Notes: generated from the letters alone by a model not told the origin. A stretch of 64,000 bases of DNA from Mesorhizobium sp. B4-1-4 (GCF_006439395.2 NZ_CP083950.1:6003001-6067000); one strand, 5' to 3'; numbered from the stretch's first letter, positions 8,327 to 17,743 are shown. Numbers and translations are program-made.

Positions 8327-9512
8327 TTTCGAGATCGTTCTGGAAGATCGTGTCATCGAACGAGGTGCGGTCCGGATCGAGAAAGGGACAATCGCCGAGG
8401 TCCGCGAGGCTCCGGTCGACAATGCCGAGATCGATGGCGGCGGCAGGCTGCTGCTGCCCGGCTTCGTGGATATGCATGGTGACATGATCGAGAAGGAGGT
8501 CGAGCCGCGCACCAATGTCCGCATGCCCCTCGAACTCGGGATCTACGAGCTCGACAAGAAACTCGCCGCCTGCGGCATCACCACGGCCTATGCCGCGCTC
8601 GCCTTCACGCCTGCGACCTACGGGCTGTTGCGCTCGGTCGAGCACACGACCGCGATGATCGAGGCGCTTGCGGCCATGCGGGACGACCTGCTGATTGATC
8701 ACCGCGTCCATGCCCGGTTCGAAGTGACGTTCCCCTCGGCACTTGCCATCGCCGAAAAACTGATGGGCGCCGGTGCGCTCGGCCTGGTCTCGCTCATGGA
8801 TCACACGCCTGGACAGGGACAATACCGCGACATCGAAAGGCATGTCGCGCACCTGGCCAAGGATCGCAAGATCGACGAGGCCAAAGCGGCTGAACTGGTA
8901 AGACAGCGCATGGCCGACCGCGACGGGCAAGGCGATGCGCTTCACATCATAGCCGGGCTTGCCGACCTGGCACGCCGGCACGGCGTCGCCATTGCCTCGC
9001 ACGACGACGACAGGGTCGAGAAGGTCGCCTTGCTGCACAGTCTCGGCGCGGTGATCAGCGAGTTTCCGATCACGATCGAGGCGGCCGCCGAGGCGAGACG
9101 GCTCGGTCTTGCCACCGCAATGGGGGCACCGAACGCGCTTCGCGGCCTTTCCTATTCCGGAAACCTGTCGGCGCGTGAAGCCTATGACGCGGGCGTGCTC
9201 GATATCCTGGCCAGTGATTATCATCCTTCGGCAATCCTGCCGGCCACCATCGCGCTTGCCGATCGCGGCGAGGGCGGGCTTGCCCGTTCGGTTGCGCTTG
9301 CAAGCGCCAATCCCGCCAGGGCTCTCGGTTTGAATGACCGTGGCCGGATCGCGCAAGGCCTGCGCGCAGACCTGGTCATTGCCGAACGCGGGCGCATGCC
9401 GCGCCTGCGGGCCACGCTTCGCGGCGGTCGCGTGATCTGGTCGGACGGGACCCTCACGCAAAGAGCAAGACCCGTTCTCATCCGCGACCGTCTGAAAGAG
9501 GTGGCACTTTGA
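8313..9512 (+). CDS. phnM: PhnM, triphosphate diphosphohydrolase (set 1)
   Basis: PhnM is an amidohydrolase-fold enzyme that removes pyrophosphate from ribose 1-phosphonate 5-triphosphate. The 399-residue product shows the metal-site pattern VDMHGDMIEKEVEPR, the family motif SLMDHTPGQGQYRD, SHDDD and LASDYHPSAIL, followed by a C-terminal RGRIAQGLRADLVIAERG. It keeps the DHTPGQ motif that the set 2 PhnM lacks. It overlaps phnL at its start and shares its stop region with the DUF1045 gene, so it belongs to the same transcript. Confidence 0.93.
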   Translation: MWLNDFEIVLEDRVIERGAVRIEKGTIAEVREAPVDNAEIDGGGRLLLPGFVDMHGDMIEKEVEPRTNVRMPLELGIYELDKKLAACGITTAYAALAFTPATYGLLRSVEHTTAMIEALAAMRDDLLIDHRVHARFEVTFPSALAIAEKLMGAGALGLVSLMDHTPGQGQYRDIERHVAHLAKDRKIDEAKAAELVRQRMADRDGQGDALHIIAGLADLARRHGVAIASHDDDRVEKVALLHSLGAVISEFPITIEAAAEARRLGLATAMGAPNALRGLSYSGNLSAREAYDAGVLDILASDYHPSAILPATIALADRGEGGLARSVALASANPARALGLNDRGRIAQGLRADLVIAERGRMPRLRATLRGGRVIWSDGTLTQRARPVLIRDRLKEVAL

Positions 9513-10264
9513 AACACCTCGAGCCTTCGAAATCGGGAGATGCCACCGCAATGCCTTCCGGCGCGCCGGACCGGCCGCGTTTCGCGATCTACTATACGCC
9601 GGCGCCGCAACACCCGCTGACGGCGGCGGCGACGACATGGCTGGGGCGAGACGCTTTTGCCCCGGGCGCATGTTCCGCCGATGCAGGCGAGCGAGCGTTG
9701 ATATCGCAACCCCGGCGATACGGATTCCACGCCACGCTCAAGGCGCCGTTCCGGCTCAGCGACGGAGCCTGCGTTGAAGCTCTTGAGCGGGCGCTGCGCG
9801 GCTTTGCGGCCAACATACCCGCATGCCCGATCGGCCCGTTGCGGATCGACCTCATCGGCGGCTTCTTCGCGCTCGTCCCGTCACAGCCGTTGCCGTCCTT
9901 GCGCGGGTTCGCATCGCGCGTTGTCGAGGAATTCGATCGGTTCCGGGCGCCGATGGATGCAGACGATCTCAAGCGGCGCATGAACGGTGGGCTCGACGAC
10001 GTCGAGATGACCAATCTCGTGACCTGGGGTTATCCTTACGTCCGATCGCGATTTCGCTTCCATATGACCTTGACCGACCGTGTCCCCGAAGACCAGCGCG
10101 CGCCAATGCAGGCGCGGCTGGAAGAGGTGTTCGAGCCGCATCTTGGCGAAGATTACCACATCGACGCGCTCTCGCTCTTCGTGCAGGAACATCGTGGTGC
10201 CGACTTCGTCGTCCGCTCGCAGTTTCCGCTGCGGACCGGCGCGGTCCTCCAGATGGCTGGGTGA
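9509..10264 (+). CDS. DUF1045 phosphonate-operon protein, 2H phosphoesterase fold (set 1)
   Basis: This family is found in alphaproteobacterial C-P lyase operons and belongs to the 2H phosphoesterase superfamily. Two HxT motifs are visible: GFHATLKAPF and FHMTLTDRV, about 110 residues apart. A role in opening a cyclic ribose phosphate or similar intermediate is plausible, comparable to PhnP in E. coli, but this is inference. The TTG at 9509 has a GAGGTGG ribosome site and overlaps the phnM stop. An ATG at 9551 would match the start of the set 2 copy more closely and lacks a clear ribosome site. The length is 251 or 237 residues. Confidence 0.88.
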   Translation: MKHLEPSKSGDATAMPSGAPDRPRFAIYYTPAPQHPLTAAATTWLGRDAFAPGACSADAGERALISQPRRYGFHATLKAPFRLSDGACVEALERALRGFAANIPACPIGPLRIDLIGGFFALVPSQPLPSLRGFASRVVEEFDRFRAPMDADDLKRRMNGGLDDVEMTNLVTWGYPYVRSRFRFHMTLTDRVPEDQRAPMQARLEEVFEPHLGEDYHIDALSLFVQEHRGADFVVRSQFPLRTGAVLQMAG

Positions 10265-10268
10265 TCCC

Positions 10269-10829
10269 ATGGTATCTGGCCGTCTTATCCTTGTCGTTGG
10301 CCCCAGCGGCGCGGGCAAGGACACCCTCATCGATTATGCGCGCGACCGCCTCCGGGACGATCCACGGGTCCGCTTCGTGCGCCGGATCATCAGCCGGCCA
10401 GCCAGCCCTGGCGAGGACCATGAACCCGTCGACCAGGAGGCGTTCGACCGTTGCGTTCTCGAAGGCGGCTTTTCCCTTCATTGGCAGGCGCACGGCCTTT
10501 CCTACGGCGTCCCCTCGCAGATCGATCATTGGTTGGAACGCGGCAATGTCGTCGTGGCGAACGGCTCTCGCGCCATCCTGGCGGACGCGCGATTGCGCTA
10601 CCCGCAACTCATCGTCGTCAACGTCACCGCGCCCATGGACATTCTGGCAAAGCGCCTTGTCGAGCGAGGACGCGAAAGCCTGGAGAGTGTGAGGCAGCGT
10701 TTGATGCGAGGTGAGCAGCACTCCGTCGAAGGCCCGGACGTCGTCCATATCGACAATTCCGGACGTCAGGAGATTGCCGGCGAGCGCGTTCTCGGCCTGC
10801 TGACCGCGTATGTCGGCGAGACGCCATGA
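10269..10829 (+). CDS. phnN: PhnN, ribose 1,5-bisphosphate phosphokinase (set 1, intact)
   Basis: PhnN makes PRPP from ribose 1,5-bisphosphate, the product left after phosphonate breakdown. The 186-residue product starts MVSGRLILVVGPSGAGKDTL, with the P-loop at residues 10-17. It has the guanylate-kinase-like lid region RRIISRPA...EDHEPVD and a C-terminal LAKRLVERGRESLESVRQR. It is the last gene of set 1, four bases after the DUF1045 stop. Because the set 2 copy is broken, this is the only intact phnN in the window and could serve both sets. Confidence 0.94.
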   Translation: MVSGRLILVVGPSGAGKDTLIDYARDRLRDDPRVRFVRRIISRPASPGEDHEPVDQEAFDRCVLEGGFSLHWQAHGLSYGVPSQIDHWLERGNVVVANGSRAILADARLRYPQLIVVNVTAPMDILAKRLVERGRESLESVRQRLMRGEQHSVEGPDVVHIDNSGRQEIAGERVLGLLTAYVGETP

Positions 10830-11077
10830 GATGCGCCTGTGACGAAGGGCGTATTGCCCCATAAAGTTCAGTCACGTGCGCAATTTTGGAGTTCGATCTT
10901 TCATGATCGGCACGGCCAGAAAGCTTCAAATATCCTGGTCCTTCCGGCTCATCCTCGTAGAGGCGACAGACACTTCTATCACCCAGGGCTCAAATTGGTT
11001 GTGAACTCTTCCTGAAATGGCTCCTTTGCGGCGTGCCTGCCTCCTGTAGGAACGGAATTGGTTTCAGAGGACTGACA

Positions 11078-11572
11078 GTGGCCGAGTTCGATTTCATTGG
11101 GGTGGGTGCGGGCTCGGCGGGCTGTGTGCTCGCTAATCGTTTGACCCGTTCGGGCCAATATCGCATCCTGTTATTGGAGGCTGGCGGCAGCGACCGCCGC
11201 TTCATGATCCGCATGCCCATCGGCTATAGCTTCTACAATTCCAAGGTGAACTGGAAATTCGAGACCAGCCCCCAAGATGCACTTGCCGGGCGCCGCAGCT
11301 ATTGGCCACGCGGCAAGGTGCTCGGCGGCTCCTCCCCCATCAACGCAATGGTCTACGTGCGCGGCCAGCGGCACGACTTCGATCATTGGAGACAAGCCGG
11401 CAATCCCGGATGGGGTTGGGATGACGTGCTGCCTTTCTTCAGGTCGATCGAGACTTCCGAGCGAGGCGGCAACGCCATGCGCGGCGGCAATGGCGAACTG
11501 TTCGTCACCGACATGGCCCCCTCGGTGCATCCCCTTTGCCGAGACTGGCTGTTGGCCTGCGAGCAGTCGTAA
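11078..11572 (+). pseudogene. Truncated GMC oxidoreductase (N-terminal third)
   Basis: GMC enzymes are FAD-dependent alcohol or choline dehydrogenases of 530-560 residues. Here only about 164 are encoded, from a GTG at 11078 with an AGAGG site upstream. The FAD-binding GVGAGSAGCVLANRL lies near residue 7, and the signature YWPRGKVLGGSSPINAMVYVRG is intact. The frame stops at 11572 and the next recognisable coding sequence is the tail of a BKACE gene on the other strand, so the rest has been deleted. It is not expected to be functional. Confidence 0.85.
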
Positions 11573-11635
11573 AGGGGGGCAGGGCGAGCCGACCTTCCCG
11601 CATGGCCGTGAGGCGATCAAGTGCAATCTCCATAT

Positions 11636-12211
11636 CTATCGCGGCGCCTTCAGACCGATCATTGCTCGTGCTTCTTGAGGCGTGGCTACCTCAATGCCCA
11701 GTTCGGCGAGAATCCGGCAAAGTTTCTTCACCTGATCTGCGTTGCGGCTGGCGAGCGTTCCTTTGTCCAGCCAGAGATTGTCCTCAAGGCCAACACGAAC
11801 GTGACCGCCCATGATGGCGGCCATGGTACCCAAGTGCGTTTGCTGCCGGCCAGCCGCCAATACCGACCACTGATAACGGTCTCCGAATAGCCGGTCGGCG
11901 GTCGACTTCATGAAGTACAGTGCTTCATGCTCGCCACCGATGCCGCCAAGATGCCGACGACCGACTGGATGAACAGCGGTGGCTTGACGAGCCCGGACTC
12001 AAGAAAATAGGCGAGGGTATATAGGTGACCGATATCGTAGCACTCGAACTCGAAACCGGGTGCCGAGAGCGCTCAGTTCGCCGACGATAGGCTCGATGTC
12101 GGCAAAGGTATTTCTGAAGATGCCGCGCCTGGATGCTTCGAGGAAGGGCTTTTCCCAATCATGCTCCCAATGGCGCGGTTTTTGCGCCAGGGGAAAGATC
12201 CCGAAGTTCAT
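11636..12211 (-). pseudogene. Truncated, frameshifted BKACE (beta-keto acid cleavage enzyme, DUF849)
   Basis: The - strand encodes MNFGIFPL...DWEKPFLEASRRGIFRNTF, then in another frame FECYDIGHLYTLAYF, then MKSTADRLFGDRYQWSVLAAGRQ and AAIMGGHVRVGLEDNLW. This is the C-terminal two thirds of a BKACE enzyme, which cleaves a beta-keto acid with acetyl-CoA. Two single-base changes upset the frame: an extra T at about 12045-12050 and a missing G at about 11945. They compensate each other, so a sequencing error is possible. The N-terminal third is absent in either case, replaced by the tail of an Lrp gene. Confidence 0.75.
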
Positions 12212-12577
12212 CGACGAGCCTTTGGTAGGCATCGATATCCCGTGCGACCACCTTCAGCAAATAATCGATGCCGCCCTCAATCGCCCAGCAGGTGACGATT
12301 TCGGGGATGTTGCGTATCGCACGCTCGAAGTTGTCGAAGTTTGCCTGGCGATGGTTGGCCAGCGTGACCTCCATCATCACGGTCGAGAAGGGCATGACAC
12401 TGCGAAGAAAGATGCGCGCGTGGTAGCCGTCGACTATGCCTGCTTGCTCCAGCTTGCGTAGCCGTATCCAGGCGGGCTCGACGAGAGCCCCACCTTTTCC
12501 GCCAAAGCCAATTTCGTGATACGGCCGTTACGCTGTATGGCGCTAAGTATCTTGAGGTCGATCTGATCAAGCTTCAA
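12159..12577 (-). pseudogene. Lrp/AsnC-family regulator with a single-base frameshift
   Basis: From the TTG at 12577 the first frame gives LKLDQIDLKILSAIQRNGRITKLALAEKVGLSSSP, the helix-turn-helix half of an Lrp/AsnC regulator. The reading then needs one extra base, at about 12477, to continue WIRLRKLEQAGIVDGYHARIFLR and VMPFSTVMMEVTLANH...YLLKVVARDIDAYQRLVDELRDLSPG, the ligand-binding RAM domain. A lost G in a CCCGCC context explains the break. The tail after LSPG is not Lrp-like and coincides with the start of the BKACE remnant, so the C-terminus was also lost. Confidence 0.75.
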
Positions 12578-12612
12578 TGACGCATGTTGTTCCCGTACGA
12601 GCTAGGGGAAGT

Positions 12613-13926
12613 CTAGTAAACCTGCTCATATAGATTGCAAATCTCGTCCTTTTCCTTGCCTTCCAGGAAGGCCAGCTCGCCCTTCTTGTGCTTGAAATAG
12701 ACCTCGGCAAATCCTGCCGGAAACCAACCGGCCACCGTTGGATTGGCCCGAAAGCGTTCAAGAGCATCGGCCAGGGTCGTTGGCAACCTCACATACCCTC
12801 GGCCTTCCAGTGCAGAGGCATCGAGGAGCGAAAGATCTTCGGTGGTCGCATCGGGCGTAGGCAGTTCTTCTTCAATGCCTTGGATGCCGGCGTGAACTAT
12901 GGCTGCCAGCTGCAGATGCGGGCTGGCGGCTGCGTCGGCCGCACGGAATTCGAAGTTGAATTGAGCGGCCTTGGCAATGTCGCTCATGTCAGACACGGGG
13001 CAGATGCGCACGGAAGCTTCGCGGTCGCGGAAGCCCAAATTGTTGAAGGCAGCGCTCCAGCGATGTGGCGTCAGCCGCAGATAGGAGACCACACTCGGCG
13101 CCGTTAGCGCGACGATCGCATCGAGATATTTCAGGATGCCGGCGACGAAGTGCCCAGCGGTTTTCGATAGCTCGTTCTCGCCTTTCGGATCCCATGTTGC
13201 CGGTTTGTCGTCACGAAGGAAGCTGAGATGGACATGCACGCCGTTTCCCACGCCGGCGGGGTCACGGATCGGGGTAAAAGTGACCTCCTTCCCTGAAACG
13301 CCCGCGACTGAACGAACCAACTCGCGAAGAATGGTCGAGTGATCGGCGATGGCAACGCCGCGCGAGGGGCCCATAGTGACTTCATACTGGCCGCTGCCAA
13401 ACTCCTTCATGAACGTATCCGGCTCCAAGCCTGCCTCGCGCATGGAAGCAACCAGCATTTCCGCCAGGCGACGTTCAGCGCGGAAACCGTTGAGGCTATA
13501 GGCGTCGCCAATCGGGGTGGCGTGGTTACGAAACTGGAACTCGTGCTCGAAAGCGCCGAACAACGTCAGGCCCGAAACTCTGTCGAGGCGCTCGAGGGCA
13601 CCCTTTAGGATCGATCGGGTGCAGAACTCCCAGGGCCGGCCGTCGGTATAGTGGATGTCGCCGAGCGCGAAATGCTCCACCGGCGCGTCCTCACCGAAAT
13701 CGACCCGAACCTTCGCCTTTTCATCAGGGATGAGCACCAGGTCGCCGAGCGCGCCGAACGGGCTCTCGGCGATAGTGTCGAAGCACGTGATTTGGACGTT
13801 GGTCGGTGTCCAGCCGATCCCGCGTTTCGTCCTTTTGTCGAATTGCGCTGCCGGGAATGCCTTCCCTCGAACCTTTCCGGCGAGGTCGGTGCAGCAGGCG
13901 ACGATCATCTCCTCAGCGATCATCAT
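12613..13926 (-). CDS. Glutamine-synthetase-family ligase (gamma-glutamyl amide ligase type)
   Basis: A 437-residue member of the glutamine synthetase superfamily, shorter than GlnA (about 470) and lacking the tyrosine adenylylation region I would expect. It has the GS beta-grasp N-terminus and the catalytic pattern AFEHEFQF, FGSGQYEVTMGPSRGVAIADH, NGVHVHLS (ATP/glutamate site) and FRDREASVRICP. Such enzymes include gamma-glutamylputrescine synthetase and other amide-forming ligases. It overlaps the RpiR gene upstream and lies divergent from an N-formylglutamate amidohydrolase, so it probably takes part in amine or amino acid derivative metabolism. The substrate is not predictable. Confidence 0.85.
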   Translation of the reverse strand: MMIAEEMIVACCTDLAGKVRGKAFPAAQFDKRTKRGIGWTPTNVQITCFDTIAESPFGALGDLVLIPDEKAKVRVDFGEDAPVEHFALGDIHYTDGRPWEFCTRSILKGALERLDRVSGLTLFGAFEHEFQFRNHATPIGDAYSLNGFRAERRLAEMLVASMREAGLEPDTFMKEFGSGQYEVTMGPSRGVAIADHSTILRELVRSVAGVSGKEVTFTPIRDPAGVGNGVHVHLSFLRDDKPATWDPKGENELSKTAGHFVAGILKYLDAIVALTAPSVVSYLRLTPHRWSAAFNNLGFRDREASVRICPVSDMSDIAKAAQFNFEFRAADAAASPHLQLAAIVHAGIQGIEEELPTPDATTEDLSLLDASALEGRGYVRLPTTLADALERFRANPTVAGWFPAGFAEVYFKHKKGELAFLEGKEKDEICNLYEQVY

Positions 13927-14782
13927 TTTCCTCCAGGTTCTGGCCCGGCCGCGCCAGGCGAAGTTTATCCCAGGCCTCGAGACGCTTGCGCGTCGCCGGC
14001 CAATCGGCTTCCGAAACTTTGACGATCAGTGCTTCAACGAAGGCGATCGCGCAGATCACCGTGTCCCAGGCGGTCTCGATCTCGATGGGCAAAGCGATGA
14101 CATGGTCGCTATGGCGGGCGATCGGCGACATCCACTTGTCGGTGATCAGCACGATCGAAGGCTGGCGATCCCTGGCGACGATCTCGGCGAGCAACGCCAA
14201 GTCGCCCTGATAACGTCGGAAATCGAACATGATCAGCACATCCTGTTTGCGGATGGACAAGAGAAGGTCGGGCCAATGCTCCGGATTGGGCGGTAGGTGA
14301 TGAACTTTCGGCCGAATCTGCTTGAGATGAACAGACAGGAAAGTTGCAATGCTGTCGCTTACGCGGCCACCAATCACGAAAACAGCTCGGGCCGGATCGG
14401 CGATTAGCGCCGATATGCGGTCAAATTGCTCCTGCGGCACGCTCTCGCTCATCTCTTGAATGCGCTGAGAAGCGCGCAGCGCGTAGTCGGCCAGAAACGC
14501 ATTGCCATTGCCGAGCTTCTCGGTGGCCTTGAGTTCCAAGGGGGAACTGCCGCTTTCTCGCAGCTCCGCTATGAGCTGACGTTGGAACTCCTGATAGCCG
14601 CCAAAGCCCAGTTTGCTTACGAAGCGCGTGATTGAGGGAGCGCTGACTCCGGTCCGCTCGGCCAGTTCCTGAATGGTTTGCAGCGCTCCGAACGGATAAT
14701 CCGCCAGAACCGCATTGCCGATCTTGCGCTCGCTCGCTGTCAACTGCGCGCTTTGGCGCCTTATCGTCTCACGTACTGTCAT
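13913..14782 (-). CDS. RpiR/MurR-family transcriptional regulator
   Basis: A regulator of about 289 residues. The N-terminal HTH_6 domain is seen in QLTASERKIGNAVLADYP and TIQELAERTGVSAPSITRFVSKLGF, followed by a SIS sugar-isomerase-like domain (AVFVIGGRVSDSIATFLSVHL, VLIMFDFRRYQGDL). I place the start at the ATG at 14782, since the MTVRETIRRQ N-terminus fits the family. Starts further upstream would run through the operator-like repeat at 14836. The gene is followed with overlap by the GS-like ligase and probably controls the divergent amidohydrolase genes. Confidence 0.88.
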   Translation of the reverse strand: MTVRETIRRQSAQLTASERKIGNAVLADYPFGALQTIQELAERTGVSAPSITRFVSKLGFGGYQEFQRQLIAELRESGSSPLELKATEKLGNGNAFLADYALRASQRIQEMSESVPQEQFDRISALIADPARAVFVIGGRVSDSIATFLSVHLKQIRPKVHHLPPNPEHWPDLLLSIRKQDVLIMFDFRRYQGDLALLAEIVARDRQPSIVLITDKWMSPIARHSDHVIALPIEIETAWDTVICAIAFVEALIVKVSEADWPATRKRLEAWDKLRLARPGQNLEENDDR

Positions 14783-14835
14783 GTTTTTCGCAACCTGGTT
14801 GATCGAACCGGCTAGCACCATAACGCAAATACCGT

Positions 14836-14852
14836 GATGAAAAAAATTCGTC
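14836..14852. promoter_or_regulatory. Candidate RpiR operator
   Basis: GATGAAAAAAATTCGTC is a six-base inverted repeat with one mismatch around an A5 centre. It lies between the RpiR start (14782) and the divergent amidohydrolase (14947). RpiR proteins commonly bind such GAA-A/T-rich-TTC dyads. An AT-rich stretch with TTGACT at 14869-14874 follows and could be part of a promoter. Confidence 0.4.
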
Positions 14853-14946
14853 AAACACAAAATTCATGTTGACTCTGATAAATTATTTTCGTTCACTCGG
14901 CGACATCAGCCCCGATGGCGGCTGCCGTCTTTGCAGCGTAGGTGAC

Positions 14947-15735
14947 GTGTTGGAAACTCTGACGAATGTGCTGTCGCCCACGGACCCGACGCCAGTCGAG
15001 ACGGTGAATGCTGACGGCCGTTCAAGCATCGTACTCGTTTGCGAGCATGCCGGAACCGCTGTCCCGAAGCGCCTCGATGGGCTCGGGCTTCCTGCCGCCG
15101 AAATGCACAGGCATATCGCATATGATATTGGCGCCGAAGGCGTGGCGCGCCACCTTGCCCGGATACTCGATGCGCCTCTCTTCCTCCAGCGCTACAGCCG
15201 GCTCGTCATTGACTGCAACCGTCCTTTTGATGCGCCGGACTGCATTGCCGAGGTCAGCGATCAAACGGTCGTGCCCGCCAACCTGCAGCTTGCCGAACGT
15301 GAGCGCCGGCAACGATACCTCGAGATACACCAGCCGTTTCATCACGAACTTGCCGAATTCCTGGATCGCCGCGGGGACGCTCGTGCGCCCACGACGTTGG
15401 TGGCGGTGCATAGCTTCACGCCACGGCTGATGAATGGGCCCGAACGACCATGGAAGATCGGCGTGCTGTCGAACCGTGATCGCAGCTTCGCGGAACGGTT
15501 CCTTTCGTGCTTTCAGGCCCGCAACCCGACGGTAACCTCTGCTCACAACCAGCCGTATATGGTCGACGATAAGTCGGACTACACCATACCGGTGCATGGC
15601 GAAGCTCGCGGTCTCCCGCACCTCCTGCTCGAAATCCGTAATGACTTGATTGGCGAAACCGATGGCCAGAGCGCGTGGGCTAGCCTGATCGGCGAGGCGC
15701 TGGTCGCGGCAAATACCCCAGCGAAGGAAATCTAG
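14947..15735 (+). CDS. N-formylglutamate amidohydrolase family protein
   Basis: Zinc hydrolase of the N-formylglutamate deformylase (HutG/FGase) family, removing a formyl or related acyl group from an amino acid. The domain begins at IVLVCEHAGTAVPKRLDGLGL and continues IAYDIGAEGVARHLARIL, YSRLVIDCNRP, VAVHSFTPRLMNG and HGEARGLPHLLLEIRNDLI, all typical. I prefer the GTG at 14947 (262 residues, AGGTGA just upstream). An in-frame start at 14866 would add 27 residues with no family counterpart. It leads the + strand operon with the isochorismatase-like gene starting directly at its stop. Confidence 0.88.
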   Translation: MLETLTNVLSPTDPTPVETVNADGRSSIVLVCEHAGTAVPKRLDGLGLPAAEMHRHIAYDIGAEGVARHLARILDAPLFLQRYSRLVIDCNRPFDAPDCIAEVSDQTVVPANLQLAERERRQRYLEIHQPFHHELAEFLDRRGDARAPTTLVAVHSFTPRLMNGPERPWKIGVLSNRDRSFAERFLSCFQARNPTVTSAHNQPYMVDDKSDYTIPVHGEARGLPHLLLEIRNDLIGETDGQSAWASLIGEALVAANTPAKEI

Positions 15736-16398
15736 ATGGCAAACTTTCCCGCGACACGCGAGCTACCGCTCAACGCCAAGGAATCGGCGCTCCTGTTTAT
15801 CGATGTGCAAAATTTTTGCGTTCGTCGAGACGGGGGCGAATTCAAGGATGTTTCTGACGCCGACATAGCCGGCAAGTACGGCTACTATTTCGATCGGCTG
15901 GAAGCCCTCGCAATCCCGAACATGAGACGTCTGCAAGCGGCCTTTCGCGACGCCGGAATTGAGGTGCTCTACACCACCATCGAGAGCCTCACGCTCGACG
16001 GTCGCGACCGCAGCCTCGACTACAAGATCACAGGCTTCCATGTGCCGAAGGGCTCATGGGACGGAAAGGTGGTCGATGAGATTGCCCCAGGTGAGGACGA
16101 GATCGTGCTGCCGAAATCGTCTTCGAGCGTCTTTCTCTCGACGCATGTCGATTACCTGCTGCGCAACCTCGGAGTCAGACAGCTGGTGCTGGCGGGCCTG
16201 GTCACAGACCAGTGCGTGGAATCCGCCGTCCGCGATGCGTGCGATCTCGGCTACCTGGTCACGCTCGTGCCGGATGCCTGCGCGACCTACAGCCAGGAAC
16301 GCCACGACAACAGTCTCAAGACGATCAAGGGCTATTGCCGGCAGGTCGATACGGCAACCCTCATCGATGAAATCACCATCACACGGCTGGATAAATGA
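15736..16398 (+). CDS. Isochorismatase-like cysteine hydrolase
   Basis: A 220-residue hydrolase of the isochorismatase-like superfamily, whose members cleave amides such as N-carbamoyl amino acids, ureidoacrylate, biuret or nicotinamide. The triad is visible: D23 in LLFIDVQN, lysine in IVLPKSSSS, and cysteine in LAGLVTDQCVESAVRDA. The cis-peptide-like segment sits just before that cysteine. It is one codon after the amidohydrolase, so the two enzymes are likely to act in series on an N-substituted amino acid. Confidence 0.9.
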   Translation: MANFPATRELPLNAKESALLFIDVQNFCVRRDGGEFKDVSDADIAGKYGYYFDRLEALAIPNMRRLQAAFRDAGIEVLYTTIESLTLDGRDRSLDYKITGFHVPKGSWDGKVVDEIAPGEDEIVLPKSSSSVFLSTHVDYLLRNLGVRQLVLAGLVTDQCVESAVRDACDLGYLVTLVPDACATYSQERHDNSLKTIKGYCRQVDTATLIDEITITRLDK

Positions 16399-16426
16399 AC
16401 GAACTAGGAAGGGAGGAAGAAGCAAC

Positions 16427-17743
16427 ATGGCCAACTCAGAAGCGGCAATCGACGCTGCGTGGACAGCGATCGATGAGGAGCGGGACTACGCAACCGACCT
16501 CACTCAGAGGCTTGTGCGTGTGCCAACGGTCAATCCCAAATTCGTAGTCGACCCGGATCAGAACAAGGAAGCAACGCTTCAGAAGCTGGTTGAACCGGAA
16601 CTGTCGTCTATCGGCATGTCGATCGACCGTTGGGACGTCTTCCCAGATCGGCCGAATGTGATTGGGCAGACCACGGGCTCGGAAGATCGCAGCCTGCTGT
16701 TATGTGGTCACATCGATACCGTGCCGATTGGTCAGCGCGAAACCTGGACTGTCGACCCGTTTGGCGGCGAGATCAAGAACGGCAGGCTTTATGGGCGCGG
16801 GGCTGTCGATATGAAGAGCGGCGTGGCCGCGGCAATCGCTGCGGTTCGCGGCATCCGCAAAGCCGGAATAGAGCTTGACGGGCGTGTCGCCATTCATTCC
16901 GTCGTGGACGAGGAGGCAGGCGGCTTCGGCGCGATAGACGCAGTCAGGCGCGGCCATCTTGCCAAGGCCGCCATCATCACCGAGCCGAGCTGGGGCGAGA
17001 TCCAGGTCTGTGAGGGCGGTCTGGAATGGATCCGCATCACCATCACTGGCCGGCAAGGTCACTCGGCCTGGCGCTACAATGAGCTCTGGCCACAGCGCGA
17101 CGGACCCGGCCGGCTGAGGCCAGCCGTAAACGCTATCGACATTGCAGCGCGGTTCCTGGACGCTCTGAAGAACTTCGAGAGCTCGCGCTGCCGCAATCGC
17201 CAGCATCCGCTGCTGCCGCCTGGAATGAATACAATCAATGTCGGCGCGATGCGCGCCGGCGCAGGTCTTGGACCAGACGGGCTGCCGTTGATCATGACCA
17301 ACCCGGCGATTATCCCCGACGTCGCGGTGATCGACCTCGACTACAAGTTCCTGCCCAACCAGACCAAGGAATTCATCCGCCGCGAGTTCGAGGAATTCGT
17401 GCACCATTTCTGCCAGCAGGACCTGTGGCTGCGGGAAAACCCGATCAAGGTCGCGTGGGAACTAGGGGGGCTGCATTTCCCGCCCATGGACACCTCGCCC
17501 GATCACCCGATCGTGCAGTCGCTGATGAAGCGTCGCACACAGCTCGGCGGAAAACCCAAGATCTCCGGGGTCGTTTTTGTTGCCGACTGCGCGCACTACG
17601 CCGGCGCAGGCGTCGATGCGGTCATCTGCGGAGCCTCGGGCGATGGCTTCCACGGTCTCGATGAATACGTCGACATCGCCTCGCTGGAAGAGACGACCAA
17701 GACCCTGGCGGCTTCAATCATCGACTGGTGTGGGGTCAGATAG
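16427..17743 (+). CDS. M20-family metallo-deacylase, tandem copy 1
   Basis: Zinc-dependent amidohydrolase of the ArgE/DapE/carboxypeptidase G2 group, 438 residues from the ATG at 16427 (GGGAGGAAGAA ribosome site). Metal and catalytic positions are visible: CGHIDTVP (H-x-D), RGAVDMKSG (bridging Asp), DEEAGG (general base and metal Glu), ITEPSWGE, and a C-terminal FHGLDEYV histidine. The dimerisation domain spans about residues 200-320. It is nearly identical to the following gene over its last two thirds. Family members remove acyl groups from amino acids, fitting the neighbouring deformylase and amidase. Confidence 0.92.
   Translation: MANSEAAIDAAWTAIDEERDYATDLTQRLVRVPTVNPKFVVDPDQNKEATLQKLVEPELSSIGMSIDRWDVFPDRPNVIGQTTGSEDRSLLLCGHIDTVPIGQRETWTVDPFGGEIKNGRLYGRGAVDMKSGVAAAIAAVRGIRKAGIELDGRVAIHSVVDEEAGGFGAIDAVRRGHLAKAAIITEPSWGEIQVCEGGLEWIRITITGRQGHSAWRYNELWPQRDGPGRLRPAVNAIDIAARFLDALKNFESSRCRNRQHPLLPPGMNTINVGAMRAGAGLGPDGLPLIMTNPAIIPDVAVIDLDYKFLPNQTKEFIRREFEEFVHHFCQQDLWLRENPIKVAWELGGLHFPPMDTSPDHPIVQSLMKRRTQLGGKPKISGVVFVADCAHYAGAGVDAVICGASGDGFHGLDEYVDIASLEETTKTLAASIIDWCGVR

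Noticed and set aside
8289..9671. 460-residue open frame on the - strand
   Set aside because: It lies wholly over phnM and the DUF1045 gene and encodes an Arg-, Gly- and His-rich product without domains, as expected of the antisense of high-GC genes.
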